Assembly: GCA_002483425.1 (NCBI GenBank)
Contig: DLHW01000020.1
Location: forward strand, 23,030 to 77,243
Reading direction: 5' to 3'
DNA: 54,214 nt
From: Methylococcaceae bacterium UBA7658
GTDB lineage: Bacteria; Pseudomonadota; Gammaproteobacteria; Methylococcales; Methylomonadaceae
Part shown: in pieces, positions 35,291-44,791 of the stretch
Numbering within the stretch: the first letter of the stretch is position 1
How the letters are laid out: each line of letters begins with the position of its first letter
Program-made: the position numbers and the translations under genes
The notes under the pieces: generated by a model
Told to the model about the DNA's origin: nothing
Database searches by the model: none
The model's input: the letters and a program-made list of their open reading frames with translations, nothing else

Positions 35291-36691
35291 TTAAAACTCG
35301 ACCTGATCCCCGATACCCGGAATGTTTGCTTGCCAATTTCTGCGTTTAAAACAGGTTTGGAGCGATAAAGCGGCTGATTTTTCGCCGTGAACCAGAAAAA
35401 GCCTCGGTTTTGGGTTATTGAAATGGCTAGCCCAGGCTAACAACTGGCTTTGGTCGGCGTGCGCGCTTAATGCACCCAGCGTGTGAATTTTAGCGGCCAC
35501 ATTGACTTCGGAACCTAATATTTTTATGACCTTCTTTCTACCATCGACCAAAATCCGGCCTAACGTGCCTTCGGCTTGATAACCGACGATAACGACATGG
35601 GTATTACGCCGCCAAAGATTGTATTTGAGGTGATGACGAATACGCCCCCCCGTGCACATACCGCTACCCGCAATAATAATCGCCCCGCCGCTAATCCGGT
35701 TGATAGCCATGGAGTCTTCCGCAGTTTCCGAATAACTCAACCCTTGCAGCCAGGATTGCCAGCCCGACGGTGCAACTTTGATAAACTCCGGGTCGTCGAT
35801 ATTAAATAAATAGGTATGTCCGGAATAAATCTTGCTTGCGCCGATGGCCATCGGACTATCCAAAAATATTTGTGTTTGCGGTAATTTTCCTTGTCTTTGC
35901 AGTTTACCCAGCCAATAAAGCAGATCTTGCGTCCGGCCAATGGCGAACGCTGGAATAAGCACATTACCGCCGGATTTAGCGGCGTCGGCCAAAATCTCGC
36001 TAAGTTCCTCGAGCGTATTTTCTAGCAGCTTATGATCCCTATCGCCGTAAGTGGACTCTAATAATAAAACATCGGCTTCGGTTAAGATTTCGGCATCGCG
36101 TAATAGCGGCGATTTTGGATTGCCCAGATCGCCTGAAAAGACAAACGTTTTAGCTTTTCCGTTTTCTTTAACGATCAACTTGATGATCGCCGAACCTAAG
36201 ATATGCCCTGCCTCATGGAAGGATAAGTCTACATCCGGCATGAGAGGGACTTTCACGCCGTAATCGATAGGTTTCCTGAGTTCTAACAAGGCTTCGACAT
36301 CGTCAAGATCGTATAACGGTGCGATAAGCGGCTTGCCTGCCCGTTCTCTGCGCCGGTTCTCCCATTGGGCATCCATCATTTGGAGGTGCGCGGAATCCTT
36401 CAATGTTAACTCGAGTAACGGTTGACTGGCAGTTGTCAAATAGAGCGGGCCGTTAAACCCATCTTTGAACAGCTTTGGCAACCTGCCGCAATGATCTAAA
36501 TGCGCGTGAGAAAGAACAACAACGTCGATAGTGCTAGGGTCGAACGGAAAATCGTCCGTATTCTGGGCTTCCGTTTCTTTTGAGCCTTGGAATAAGCCGC
36601 AATCTATTAATATCCGCCGGTTTTCCGATTCAATCAGATAACAAGACCCTGTCACCTGCCCGGTAGCGCCATAAAAACTAAGCCGTGCCAT
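35291..36691 (-). CDS. Beta-CASP metallo-beta-lactamase-fold RNase (CPSF/Ysh1-like)
   Basis: The 466-residue protein opens with the metallo-beta-lactamase domain (GATGQVTGSCYLIES, LIDCGLFQG), with the zinc motif HAHLDHCGRLP near residue 60 and further ligands at HEAGHILGSA and FSGDLG. The beta-CASP insertion follows (LLESTYGDRDHK, IPAFAIGRTQDLLYWL, IFLDSPMAI, and IIAGSGMCTGGRIRHHL), ending with the HADQSQL and LVHGEKSA motifs of the RNA-specificity (RMMBL) region. Such bacterial homologues of CPSF-73 are considered single-strand-RNA nucleases; a physiological target is not known here. Same strand as the P-type ATPase gene, so co-transcription is possible. Confidence 0.93.
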   Translation of the reverse strand: MARLSFYGATGQVTGSCYLIESENRRILIDCGLFQGSKETEAQNTDDFPFDPSTIDVVVLSHAHLDHCGRLPKLFKDGFNGPLYLTTASQPLLELTLKDSAHLQMMDAQWENRRRERAGKPLIAPLYDLDDVEALLELRKPIDYGVKVPLMPDVDLSFHEAGHILGSAIIKLIVKENGKAKTFVFSGDLGNPKSPLLRDAEILTEADVLLLESTYGDRDHKLLENTLEELSEILADAAKSGGNVLIPAFAIGRTQDLLYWLGKLQRQGKLPQTQIFLDSPMAIGASKIYSGHTYLFNIDDPEFIKVAPSGWQSWLQGLSYSETAEDSMAINRISGGAIIIAGSGMCTGGRIRHHLKYNLWRRNTHVVIVGYQAEGTLGRILVDGRKKVIKILGSEVNVAAKIHTLGALSAHADQSQLLAWASHFNNPKPRLFLVHGEKSAALSLQTCFKRRNWQANIPGIGDQVEF

Positions 36692-36809
36692 TGATTTTTC
36701 CTAGGGATGGAAACGAAAAAGCAGTACTTAAACAACGGTTCCGTATGGTTAATTCCATATGAAAATTAAGGTTTATAACTCCAATCTTACCTTATCCGCA
36801 CTTAATATG

Positions 36810-37658
36810 CTATTTAGTCTCCAGATTAAATCGCCGGATAGCATTTAAAGCTTCAATAACCGGCTTGGTTTGCGGACGTATTTTCCGCCAGATAAAAAAA
36901 GCTTCCGCAGCTTGTTCGACGAGCATACCTAAACCGTCTAAACTTTTTTTTGCTTTGCTATATTTACCCCAACGCACGAAAGTCGTCGGCCTATTGCCGT
37001 AAGCGAGATCGTAACAAACCCCGTTTTCAGTCAAAACACCGTCCGGCAAAGGAGGCATTTCATCGTTCAAGCTGGCAGAGGTTGCATTAATAATTAAATC
37101 GAATTTCTGTTTTTTTAAATCCGCAAAGCCGCAGCCCTCAATATCGCCAAAAATACAGAACTCTGCCGCTAAATCTGATGCTTTTTGCACGGTACGGTTG
37201 ACTAAAATCAAATGATGCGGAGATTGCTCCAGAATAGGCGCCAATATCCCCCGGCAAGCGCCCCCGGCTCCGAGTATAAGCACTTTAGCGCCTTTGATGA
37301 CAATATTGTTGTTGACCGTCAAATCGGTGATAAGGCCGCAACCGTCCGTATTATCGCCTAATATCGAGCCGTCTTCTTGCAACGCCAGCGTATTGACCGC
37401 TTTGCTTAAATCCGCTCGTTCAGTGCTATGGTCGGCATAAGCCCAAGCGAGTTCTTTCAAAGGCAGTGTGCAATTCAAGCCTTTGCCGTCCTTATTAAAA
37501 AAACCGGCGACCGATATTTTAAATGCTTCAGCTGCAACTTCTTGTGCAGTATATTCGATCGATTGCTTGGTTTGTTCCGCAAAAAGCCGGTGGATCTTAG
37601 GCGATTTACTATGCTTAATCGGACTGCCGAAAACAGCATAGCGGTCATTTTTACTCAT
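36810..37658 (-). CDS. aroE: Shikimate dehydrogenase
   Basis: ATG 37658 is preferred over an in-frame ATG eight codons upstream because GGAGCAAG sits immediately before it, giving a 282-residue protein beginning MSKNDRYAVFGSPIKHSKSP. It reduces 3-dehydroshikimate to shikimate with NADPH. The substrate motif GSPIKHSKSP (11-20), the catalytic Lys68 in NCTLPLK and Asp102 in GDNTDGCG are present, followed by the NADP-binding GAGGACRG and NATSASL. The family usually has NVTxPxK; Cys in place of Val is a minor variation. It is preceded by the PuuD-like gene on the same strand, behind a strong terminator. Confidence 0.96.
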   Translation of the reverse strand: MSKNDRYAVFGSPIKHSKSPKIHRLFAEQTKQSIEYTAQEVAAEAFKISVAGFFNKDGKGLNCTLPLKELAWAYADHSTERADLSKAVNTLALQEDGSILGDNTDGCGLITDLTVNNNIVIKGAKVLILGAGGACRGILAPILEQSPHHLILVNRTVQKASDLAAEFCIFGDIEGCGFADLKKQKFDLIINATSASLNDEMPPLPDGVLTENGVCYDLAYGNRPTTFVRWGKYSKAKKSLDGLGMLVEQAAEAFFIWRKIRPQTKPVIEALNAIRRFNLETK

Positions 37659-37826
37659 TCTTGCTCCATTGATTTCATTCAAGCGCGTAATAAGTTTAGT
37701 CGATAGCTATACAGATTAAAAACCACCGGTTACAGACGCTAAAGCAAATTAAACATCACAACCCATTTAAACTTAAAGCCCATGGCTTAAAAAACCGTTT
37801 AAATCTTACCTTATCTCTTTAAATCT

Positions 37827-37858
37827 GAAAAAAAAATAGCCGCTTAATGCGGCTATTT
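37827..37858 (-). terminator. Rho-independent terminator after the PuuD-like gene
   Basis: On the minus strand AAATAGCCGC pairs perfectly with GCGGCTATTT around a 5-nt loop (37834-37858) and is followed by an uninterrupted T run (37827-37836 as A residues on the plus strand). This is the clearest intrinsic terminator in the window and separates the PuuD-like gene from aroE. Confidence 0.9.
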
Positions 37859-37882
37859 CAACTTGAATCAACAACTATTTTC

Positions 37883-38584
37883 TTATTTAATGAAATGGAC
37901 AATAAGAAATAAAACAGCAGTCAAACCTAATCCGGAATGAATAACGCCGCTAACACTCGTAATAGGCCCCATTTTTCCTGCCGCCGGAAGTTTACTCAAA
38001 AAACCGGCATTTTTTAGCATTGGATAGGCGCCGTTATACTCCAAAGCTAAAATAACGATTGCCGCCGCCAAGAACGCGACAAAACTAAACGAATGCGGAA
38101 AATGCGTAGAAGCCCCCATAAAATAAAGCATGGGTATCGAAAATAACGTATTGGTTCTCGACGCTAAACCCGCAGCCGCCAAAGCGCTAGCCGCCTCGGA
38201 CAACGCTTGTCCGCCGTTAGCCACTTGGGTAGCTGATGCTATGACGATTTTCTGATTCGGCCAAATAATCAGCCAAACGTTAGTAAACATAAGAATGGCT
38301 AAGAGCGCGCCGACATAAATGTCCAAAGATTGTCCGGCCCCGCGCAAGCCCATGATACCGAGTCCGGTCAGCAAAGTAACGACAGCACCCCAGCGGAACC
38401 ACCAAAGCGCCCTAGGGACCAGCTTTTGAATCGCGTCCGATTTTGCCGCTGCTTCGGCTTCTTTAAAATATTCGCCCTGGACGAAATTGAAATAATAAAG
38501 CAATCCAATCCAAGTAATACCCGCTAAAAAATGCCCCCACCGAAGAAGCATTTCGTAACCGGCAGTTGTTGTAACAAGCTCCAT
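37883..38584 (-). CDS. PuuD-like (urate oxidase N-terminal domain) membrane protein
   Basis: The 233-residue integral membrane protein has about six hydrophobic helices. Its N-terminal half (GYEMLLRWGHFLAGITWIGLLYYFNFVQGEYF, read in two parts, then LWWFRWGAVVTLLTGLG) matches the membrane domain of PuuD, described as a urate hydroxylase whose cytochrome c domain passes electrons. The full-length type has that C-terminal haem domain; here there is no CxxCH, and the protein ends in a membrane segment (VIHSGLGLTAVLFLIVHFIK). No purine catabolic gene is nearby. Urate oxidation is therefore doubtful; the conserved membrane histidines (RWGH, VIHSG, VHFIK) could instead bind haem. Confidence 0.75.
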   Translation of the reverse strand: MELVTTTAGYEMLLRWGHFLAGITWIGLLYYFNFVQGEYFKEAEAAAKSDAIQKLVPRALWWFRWGAVVTLLTGLGIMGLRGAGQSLDIYVGALLAILMFTNVWLIIWPNQKIVIASATQVANGGQALSEAASALAAAGLASRTNTLFSIPMLYFMGASTHFPHSFSFVAFLAAAIVILALEYNGAYPMLKNAGFLSKLPAAGKMGPITSVSGVIHSGLGLTAVLFLIVHFIK

Positions 38585-38738
38585 AGCATCACCTCTTTAT
38601 AGTTAAATTGTTATTGACGGATACCACACTGTATTGCCAAACCGGGTCCACATCGCATCGATTGAACAAATAGCTTAGAAACCATTGCGCTCAACAGTCC
38701 TTCATCTTACCTTAACATCCTTGGACATCATTGGTTTA

Positions 38739-39746
38739 TTAGCCCTGTTTTAACCATTGGGCTACAGATTTGGCGAAATAGGTAAGAATTGCATCGCTAC
38801 CGGCGCGTTTAAACGCCAGCAGGGATTCTAAAACAACAGCTCTTTCGTCCAGCCAGCCATTTGTGGCAGCGGCCTTAATCATAGCATACTCCCCGCTAAC
38901 CTGATAGGCAAAAGTAGGTACACCGTAACGCTCCTTTACCCTGCGGATAATGTCTAAATAGGGCATGCCCGGTTTTATCATCACGATGTCCGCCCCCTCC
39001 TGCAAATCCAGCTGGATTTCACGCAATGCTTCATCGGAATTGGCGGGATCCATTTGATAACTGTATTTATTCCCTGCGCCTAAATTACCTGACGACCCTA
39101 CCGCATCCCTGAACGGCCCGTAAAAACTCGAAGCATATTTAGCCGAATAGGCCAGGATTTTTACGTTAGTATGACGATACATTTCCAAAGCCTCGCGGAT
39201 CGCGCCGATCCGTCCATCCATCATATCCGAGGGCGCTACGATGTCGGCGCCCGCTTCGGCGTGGGAAACCGCTTGCTTGACGAGCACTTCAACCGTCTCG
39301 TCATTCACGACATAACCGGCTTGATTAAGCAGGCCGTCTTGACCGTGCAGAGTAAATGGATCCAGAGCAACATCTGTAATTACACCTAAATCCGGCAACT
39401 GCTTTTTAAGCGCTCGAACGGCTTGTTGAATCAAGCCGTCAGGGTTATAAGCTTCTTCGGCGTCATTAGATTTTTTATCGGCGCCGGTCACGGGAAACAA
39501 CGCAATAGCAGGAATGCCGAGATCGAACGCGCCCTGAGCTTCCGCCAATAACAAATCCAAGGATAGCCGTTCCACGCCCGGCATGGAAGAAACCGGCTCC
39601 CTTCGGTTTAATCCCTCGGTAACGAACAAGGGATAGATTAAATCGCCGGTACAGACATGATTTTCGCGCATTAACCGGCGGGAAAAATTATCCCTACGCA
39701 TTCTACGCATGCGTAGGAAAGGGAAATTAATGATATTATTATGCAT
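38739..39746 (-). CDS. hemB: Delta-aminolevulinic acid dehydratase (porphobilinogen synthase)
   Basis: The 335-residue enzyme condenses two 5-aminolevulinate molecules into porphobilinogen for haem and other tetrapyrroles. The catalytic lysines lie in AYSAKYASSFYGPFRDA and MIKPGMPYLD. The metal-site segment reads DVALDPFTLHGQDG: the cysteines of zinc-dependent enzymes (as in E. coli) are replaced, so this is the Mg2+/other-metal type seen in Pseudomonas. The ATG is preceded by only a weak GAG. Codons 10-18 contain a strong DNA palindrome (see findings). Neighbour genes on this side are unrelated. Confidence 0.97.
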   Translation of the reverse strand: MHNNIINFPFLRMRRMRRDNFSRRLMRENHVCTGDLIYPLFVTEGLNRREPVSSMPGVERLSLDLLLAEAQGAFDLGIPAIALFPVTGADKKSNDAEEAYNPDGLIQQAVRALKKQLPDLGVITDVALDPFTLHGQDGLLNQAGYVVNDETVEVLVKQAVSHAEAGADIVAPSDMMDGRIGAIREALEMYRHTNVKILAYSAKYASSFYGPFRDAVGSSGNLGAGNKYSYQMDPANSDEALREIQLDLQEGADIVMIKPGMPYLDIIRRVKERYGVPTFAYQVSGEYAMIKAAATNGWLDERAVVLESLLAFKRAGSDAILTYFAKSVAQWLKQG

Positions 39747-39891
39747 TTAAACGTTTACTCTTGTTTTTAAGATTGAGTGGTACTCTGTTTCAAGTTATCC
39801 GCCGGACTTCATGGCAACTGATCGCTTATTCAATCACCCGAAATCAGCATAGACGTAAAACAATCGAATTGGTCAGATTTTAGAGGATTTT

Positions 39892-40527
39892 ATGAAAACA
39901 AAACACATGCACTTTTGGGTCTTATTATTTGCTTTGCTGAACCTTGCAACTATCGCCGGCGTCAACGCGGCAGACCTGTCGCCACCCCAAAAAGCCATTC
40001 AAGAAGCTTCCGACAAACTGCAACACCGTTTGCAAGATAAATCGTTTATTCAAAATTTCGCACAAGTGGCTCAATTCGTCGATCAAACGATTTATCCGCA
40101 CACCGATTTCGACAAAATTTCCGAATTAGTGTTAGGAAAACTGTGGAATACGGCCAGCAGCAGCGATCAAAGCCGATTCAAACAAGAGTTTAAAACCTTA
40201 TTAATTCGCACTTATTCCCGCGCCTTCGTCGAATTTAAAGACTGGACCGTACGGTTTTTGCCGTTGGAAATGGAAAACGGCGCCAATAAGGTCGTTGTAA
40301 AAACCGAAGTTTTACAACCCGGACTGCAACCTATCAGCGTTAACTACCGCATGTTACTGAACAAGGGCGAATGGAAAGCTTATGATTTCATGATCGAAGG
40401 AGTCAGTTTAGTCACTAATTACCGCTCGACTTTCAGTAACGAAGTTAAAACCAAGGGCTCATTAACCGCCGTAATCGACAACTTAGCTAAACGGAATGCG
40501 GAAGCATTGGCACCGAGCCGTTCTTAA
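39892..40527 (+). CDS. MlaC/Ttg2D-family phospholipid-binding protein
   Basis: The 211-residue protein has a signal peptide (MKTKHMHFWVLLFALLNL, cleavage near VNA/AD) and a MlaC fold: ISELVLGKLWNTASSSDQSRFKQEF, LLIRTYSRAFVEF, VNYRMLLNKGEWKAYDFMIEGVSLV, and NYRSTFSNEV. MlaC shuttles phospholipids across the periplasm between the MlaA and MlaFEDB complexes. No other mla gene is adjacent, so it may be an isolated paralog, or serve a related lipid such as hopanoids (HpnM belongs to the same family). AGAGGAT precedes the ATG by 6 nt. Divergent from hemB across 145 nt. Confidence 0.88.
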   Translation: MKTKHMHFWVLLFALLNLATIAGVNAADLSPPQKAIQEASDKLQHRLQDKSFIQNFAQVAQFVDQTIYPHTDFDKISELVLGKLWNTASSSDQSRFKQEFKTLLIRTYSRAFVEFKDWTVRFLPLEMENGANKVVVKTEVLQPGLQPISVNYRMLLNKGEWKAYDFMIEGVSLVTNYRSTFSNEVKTKGSLTAVIDNLAKRNAEALAPSRS

Positions 40528-40658
40528 GAAAAGACTAACGATCGATCTCGTTGGCGGCGATATCGGTTACGGGAACACTTTTATTTCGTTTAAACAACGG
40601 CGAAATTGCGATGTATTTTTGTTCAACGTTCCAGGTTGTAAACACTGCATTTAGTTAG

Positions 40659-41642
40659 GTGATCGATTACGCCAGCTTATACCAGTCCCTTTGCGATTTA
40701 AACGCCGGAGAATGGGCTAACCGTTTGCCGCAGCAAATCAATCAAGCCTTAGATCCAAGCCGCCACGGCAATTTAACGCAATGGGAACGGTTGATAAACC
40801 AAGCGCCTTCTAATACCGCTTCGGAACGGATACTCGATGCGGATACCGTCAAAATCGGTTCGCGCGATGATTTGAGCGTTCATGAACGGACGTCGCTTGA
40901 ATCTCAATTGATGAGCCTTAGCCCGTGGCGCAAAGGTCCCTTTGAACTTTTCGGCGTGACCGTAGACGCCGAATGGCGGTCGGATTGGAAATGGCGCCGG
41001 ATTGCAAAGCATCTTTCATCGCTGAAAAACCGCACGGTATTAGATGTCGGCTGCGGCAATGGTTATTATTGCTGGCGAATGCTTGGCGCGGGCGCAAAAT
41101 TGGTGGTCGGGATTGATCCGATGCTGCTTCATGTCGTGCAGTTTCATTTTATCCGTAAACTGTATGGCGATCCGCCGCCTCTTTACGTGCTGCCGCTAGG
41201 CATCGAAGACTTACCCTACGGCCTTAAACTCTTTGACAGCGTATTTTCAATGGGGGTCTTGTACCACCGCCGTTCGCCCATCGACCATCTGCTGGAGCTA
41301 AGAGATTGCCTCATTCCCGGAGGCGAACTTATCTTAGAAACGCTGATCATCGATGGCGGCGCAAAAGAAGCCCTCGTTCCGGAAGATCGTTACGCAAAAA
41401 TGCGCAACGTCTGGTTTTTACCCAGTTGTCCGGCTTTATTAAGCTGGTTAAAACGCTGCGGCTTTAAAAATGTTCGGCTTGTCGACGTTACTCCAACGAC
41501 TGTTCAGGAACAACGCAGCACAACATGGATGACATTTCAATCGTTACAGGATTATCTCAATCCTCAAGATTCTCGTTTTACCAGCGAAGGGTATCCGGCG
41601 CCAAAACGGGCAATTATTATTGCGCAAACTGCAAATTCATAA
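40659..41642 (+). CDS. cmoB: tRNA U34 carboxymethyltransferase
   Basis: The 327-residue protein starts at GTG 40659 and matches CmoB throughout: LSPWRKGPFELFGVTVDAEWRSDWKWRR, read in parts, then the cofactor motif VLDVGCGNGYYCWRMLGAGA near residue 125, and FDSVFSMGVLYHRRSPIDHL. It transfers the carboxymethyl group of carboxy-S-adenosylmethionine to 5-hydroxyuridine at the wobble position of several tRNAs. Length agrees with the family (about 323). The partner cmoA, which makes the cofactor, is not in this window. No strong RBS; TTAGG lies directly upstream. Confidence 0.96.
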   Translation: MIDYASLYQSLCDLNAGEWANRLPQQINQALDPSRHGNLTQWERLINQAPSNTASERILDADTVKIGSRDDLSVHERTSLESQLMSLSPWRKGPFELFGVTVDAEWRSDWKWRRIAKHLSSLKNRTVLDVGCGNGYYCWRMLGAGAKLVVGIDPMLLHVVQFHFIRKLYGDPPPLYVLPLGIEDLPYGLKLFDSVFSMGVLYHRRSPIDHLLELRDCLIPGGELILETLIIDGGAKEALVPEDRYAKMRNVWFLPSCPALLSWLKRCGFKNVRLVDVTPTTVQEQRSTTWMTFQSLQDYLNPQDSRFTSEGYPAPKRAIIIAQTANS

Positions 41643-41752
41643 AATTCATAACAAAATTCGAAAAACGGTAAATTCAGCTTAAGACGATTAATTCTTGAAC
41701 CTTATCCCCCTTTCATCTATATTTTTACGATAACATCTTAAAGTTAACCCTC

Positions 41753-43465
41753 ATGGCCACAGCGACGACAGATTTTCACTTCAGCGGACTTGCGACCTGC
41801 CTTATCCAAGAAGGCTTGATCTCGGAAAAGGATGCTAAAATGCATGTGCAAGAAGCGCAAAAAAATAAAGTCTCGCTCATCAGCTACCTTGTAAGCCACA
41901 AACTTGTCGACAGCAGAACCATTGCCATTAAGGCTTCGACAGAATTCGGCATGCCGTTTTTAGATCTCGACGCTATCGATCCAAGATCGTTGCCCATAAC
42001 AGTAATAAGCGAAAAATTAATTAGGAAATACAATACATTACCGCTAATGAAACGCGGTAAAACACTGTTTGTCGGCATTTCCGATCCGACGAATCCGCAA
42101 GGCTTGGACGATATAAAATTCCAAAGCATGCTGAGTGTGGAAACCGTTCTGGTCGAAGAAAGTAAACTGCACCGGATGATCGAATCCGCTTTAGAAGCGG
42201 TCGACACCACGATGTCGGATCTCATCGATGCCGATTTAGATAACCTTAACGTACATGCCGGCGACGAAGACACTACTAAAAGCGATGTTAACGCCGATAT
42301 CGACGACGCGCCCATTGTGCGTTTCGTTAATAAAATTCTTTTAGACGCCATCAAGAAAGGCGCGTCCGATATACATTTAGAACCTTACGAAAAAAACTTC
42401 CGCATTCGTTACAGATCGGACGGTATTTTGCATCAAATCGCCTCTCCGCCCGCCAATATCGCAAACCGCATCATCTCGAGAATTAAAGTCATGTCCAAAA
42501 TGGACATTGCCGAACGGCGCGTTCCTCAGGACGGGCGGATTAAAATGTTGCTTTCTAAAACCCGCGCCATCGATTTCCGGGTCAATACTTGTCCGACCTT
42601 ATTCGGAGAAAAAGTCGTACTCCGTATTCTCGACCCGACCAGCGCGCAAATCGGTATCGAAAGACTTGGGTTTGAACCGGAACAAGAACGGCTATACCTT
42701 GAAGCAATCAATAAACCTTACGGCTTAGTGCTCGTCACCGGCCCGACCGGTAGCGGTAAAACGGTTAGTCTTTACACGGGCTTAAATATCCTTAATAAAA
42801 TGGAATGCAATATTTCCACGGCAGAAGATCCGGTGGAAATTACCGTTGAAGGTATCAATCAAGTTAATGTCAATGTGAAATCGGGACTAACCTTTGCGAA
42901 CGCTTTGAGAGCGTTTCTACGGCAAGACCCCGATATCATCATGGTCGGCGAGATACGGGACCTCGAGACCGCTGAAATTGCGGTCAAAGCCGCGCAAACA
43001 GGACACTTAGTCTTATCAACCTTGCATACCAACGATGCACCGCAAACCTTGAACCGTCTGATGCAAATGGGAATTGAACCGTTCAACATTGTATCTGCAG
43101 TCAATTTAATCATGGCGCAGCGTTTAGCAAGACGCTTGTGCGAAAACTGTAAAAAACAAGCCGCCTTACCCGATAAGGCTTTGATCGATTTAGGCTTTAA
43201 AGAAGACGAATTAAAAACCCTGAAAATATACGGCCCGGTAGGATGCGAGAGCTGCACCAACGGCTACAAAGGCCGGGTCGGCATTTACCAAGTCATGACA
43301 TTGAGCGAAAAAATGCGCGGCATGATTCTTGAAGGCGCAAACGCCATGCAATTAGCGGCTCAAGCGCTAGCAGAAGGCATCAACGATTTACGCCAATCGG
43401 GGTTGAATAAAGTGCGCATGGGAATTACCAGCATTGAAGAAATTGAACGGGTCACTAAGGAATAG
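41753..43465 (+). CDS. pilB: Type IV pilus assembly ATPase PilB
   Basis: The 570-residue protein is the cytoplasmic extension motor. It has the N-terminal GSPII_E domain (about 10-150), then the secretion ATPase core with Walker A GPTGSGKT (330-337), an acidic Asp box, Walker B DPDIIMVGEIRD and the HTND-containing STLHTNDAP. A zinc-binding tetracysteine motif (CENCKKQ...CESCTNGYKG) typical of PilB/GspE lies near the C-terminus. Pilin PilA is not visible in the window. The stop is 2 nt from the pilC start, and the gene order matches the standard gammaproteobacterial pilBCD cluster. Confidence 0.96.
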   Translation: MATATTDFHFSGLATCLIQEGLISEKDAKMHVQEAQKNKVSLISYLVSHKLVDSRTIAIKASTEFGMPFLDLDAIDPRSLPITVISEKLIRKYNTLPLMKRGKTLFVGISDPTNPQGLDDIKFQSMLSVETVLVEESKLHRMIESALEAVDTTMSDLIDADLDNLNVHAGDEDTTKSDVNADIDDAPIVRFVNKILLDAIKKGASDIHLEPYEKNFRIRYRSDGILHQIASPPANIANRIISRIKVMSKMDIAERRVPQDGRIKMLLSKTRAIDFRVNTCPTLFGEKVVLRILDPTSAQIGIERLGFEPEQERLYLEAINKPYGLVLVTGPTGSGKTVSLYTGLNILNKMECNISTAEDPVEITVEGINQVNVNVKSGLTFANALRAFLRQDPDIIMVGEIRDLETAEIAVKAAQTGHLVLSTLHTNDAPQTLNRLMQMGIEPFNIVSAVNLIMAQRLARRLCENCKKQAALPDKALIDLGFKEDELKTLKIYGPVGCESCTNGYKGRVGIYQVMTLSEKMRGMILEGANAMQLAAQALAEGINDLRQSGLNKVRMGITSIEEIERVTKE

Positions 43466-43467
43466 CA

Positions 43468-44685
43468 ATGGCAGATCAAGTCGAACAAATCGAGTTTCTC
43501 TGGGAAGGGAAAGACAGAACCGGCAAAGCGACCAAAGGCGTTTTTTCGGCGAAAAGCGAAACCGTGGCCAAAGCGGAACTCAGACGGCAAGGATACCGGA
43601 TAACCAAAATCAAACAGAAACCCAAGCCCTTATTCGGGAAACGCGCCAAAGCCATCACCTCCGGCGATATCGCAATTTTCTCAAGACAATTGGCAACCAT
43701 GCTTAAAGCCGGAGTGCCCTTGGTGCAATCCTTCGATATTGTGGGCAAAGGTAATGAAAACCCCAGTATGCAAGAATTACTGTTAGGAATCAAAGCAGAT
43801 ATTGAATCTGGCGACCGCTTAGCAGAAGCGCTAAACCGGCGGCCTTTATATTTCGACGAGTTATTCTGTAATTTAGTCGAGGCCGGCGAACACGCGGGGG
43901 TGCTGGAAACTTTGTTGGATAAGATCGCTACCTACAAAGAAAAAACCGAATCGATGAAGAAAAAAATCAAGAAAGCTTTGACCTATCCGATTGCGGTCAT
44001 TGTGGTGGCGTTCATTGTCACGGCCATCTTGCTGATCTTCGTGGTACCCGTCTTTGCCGACTTGTTTAAAAGTTTTGGCGCCGACCTGCCAGCCTTTACT
44101 AAACTCGTTGTAGCGATGTCGGAATGGATGCAGGCCTATTGGTATTATCTTATCGGGGGCATTGTAGGCACCGTTTACGTTTTTACGTACTTTAAAAAAC
44201 GTTCCAGAGCTTTCAATCACTTCCTGGATCGGGCGCTACTAAAAATTCCAGTGGTTGGACTCATCCTGAACAAATCGGCGATCGCCCGCTTTGCAAGAAC
44301 GTTATCGACCATGTCCGCGGCCGGTGTCCCTTTAGTAGACGCTTTGGAATCGGTAGCCGGCGCCTGCGGCAACATTGTGTACGGCGAGGCTGTTATGAAA
44401 ATGCGGGAAGATATAGCCACTGGTCAACGCTTACAGTTCGCTATGTCTCAGAGCAATTTATTTCCGCACATGGTTCAACAAATGGTTGCTATCGGCGAAG
44501 AATCCGGCTCAATCGACGCCATGCTGGCTAAAGTTGCCGATTTTTACGAAGAGGAAGTCGATAATTTGGTCGATAACTTAAGCAGTCTGATGGAACCCAT
44601 CATCATGGTCGTACTCGGAACTTTGGTGGGCGGACTCGTCGTTGCGATGTATTTGCCGATTTTCAAAATGGGTTCAGCGATTTAG
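43468..44685 (+). CDS. pilC: Type IV pilus inner-membrane platform protein PilC
   Basis: The 405-residue protein carries two GspF domains. The first begins FSRQLATMLKAGVPLVQSFD and the second FARTLSTMSAAGVPLVDALE; both end with the characteristic NLVEAGEHAG and MVAIGEESGSIDAML. Three membrane helices are visible (AVIVVAFIVTAILLIFVVPV, YYLIGGIVGTVYVF and IIMVVLGTLVGGLVVAMYLP). It couples PilB/PilT ATPases to pilin addition. It follows pilB by 2 nt and is followed by a strong terminator, so pilBC form a transcription unit. Confidence 0.96.
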   Translation: MADQVEQIEFLWEGKDRTGKATKGVFSAKSETVAKAELRRQGYRITKIKQKPKPLFGKRAKAITSGDIAIFSRQLATMLKAGVPLVQSFDIVGKGNENPSMQELLLGIKADIESGDRLAEALNRRPLYFDELFCNLVEAGEHAGVLETLLDKIATYKEKTESMKKKIKKALTYPIAVIVVAFIVTAILLIFVVPVFADLFKSFGADLPAFTKLVVAMSEWMQAYWYYLIGGIVGTVYVFTYFKKRSRAFNHFLDRALLKIPVVGLILNKSAIARFARTLSTMSAAGVPLVDALESVAGACGNIVYGEAVMKMREDIATGQRLQFAMSQSNLFPHMVQQMVAIGEESGSIDAMLAKVADFYEEEVDNLVDNLSSLMEPIIMVVLGTLVGGLVVAMYLPIFKMGSAI

Positions 44686-44713
44686 TATTTCCGCTGCTTT
44701 TTAGTTCACCCGC

Positions 44714-44750
44714 CGGGCGCTTTGCCGAGCAAGCGCCCGTTGATTTTTTA
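44714..44750 (+). terminator. Rho-independent terminator after pilC
   Basis: CGGGCGCTT (44714-44722) and AAGCGCCCG (44731-44739) form a perfect 9-bp stem with an 8-nt loop, followed by TTGATTTTTTA. It lies 28 nt after the pilC stop and before pilD, so pilD-coaE-zapD-yacG probably has its own promoter or depends on readthrough. Confidence 0.85.
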
Positions 44751-44791
44751 TCCTAGCCGATTGCTAACCCGGCACTAACAGGCTAATCTCA

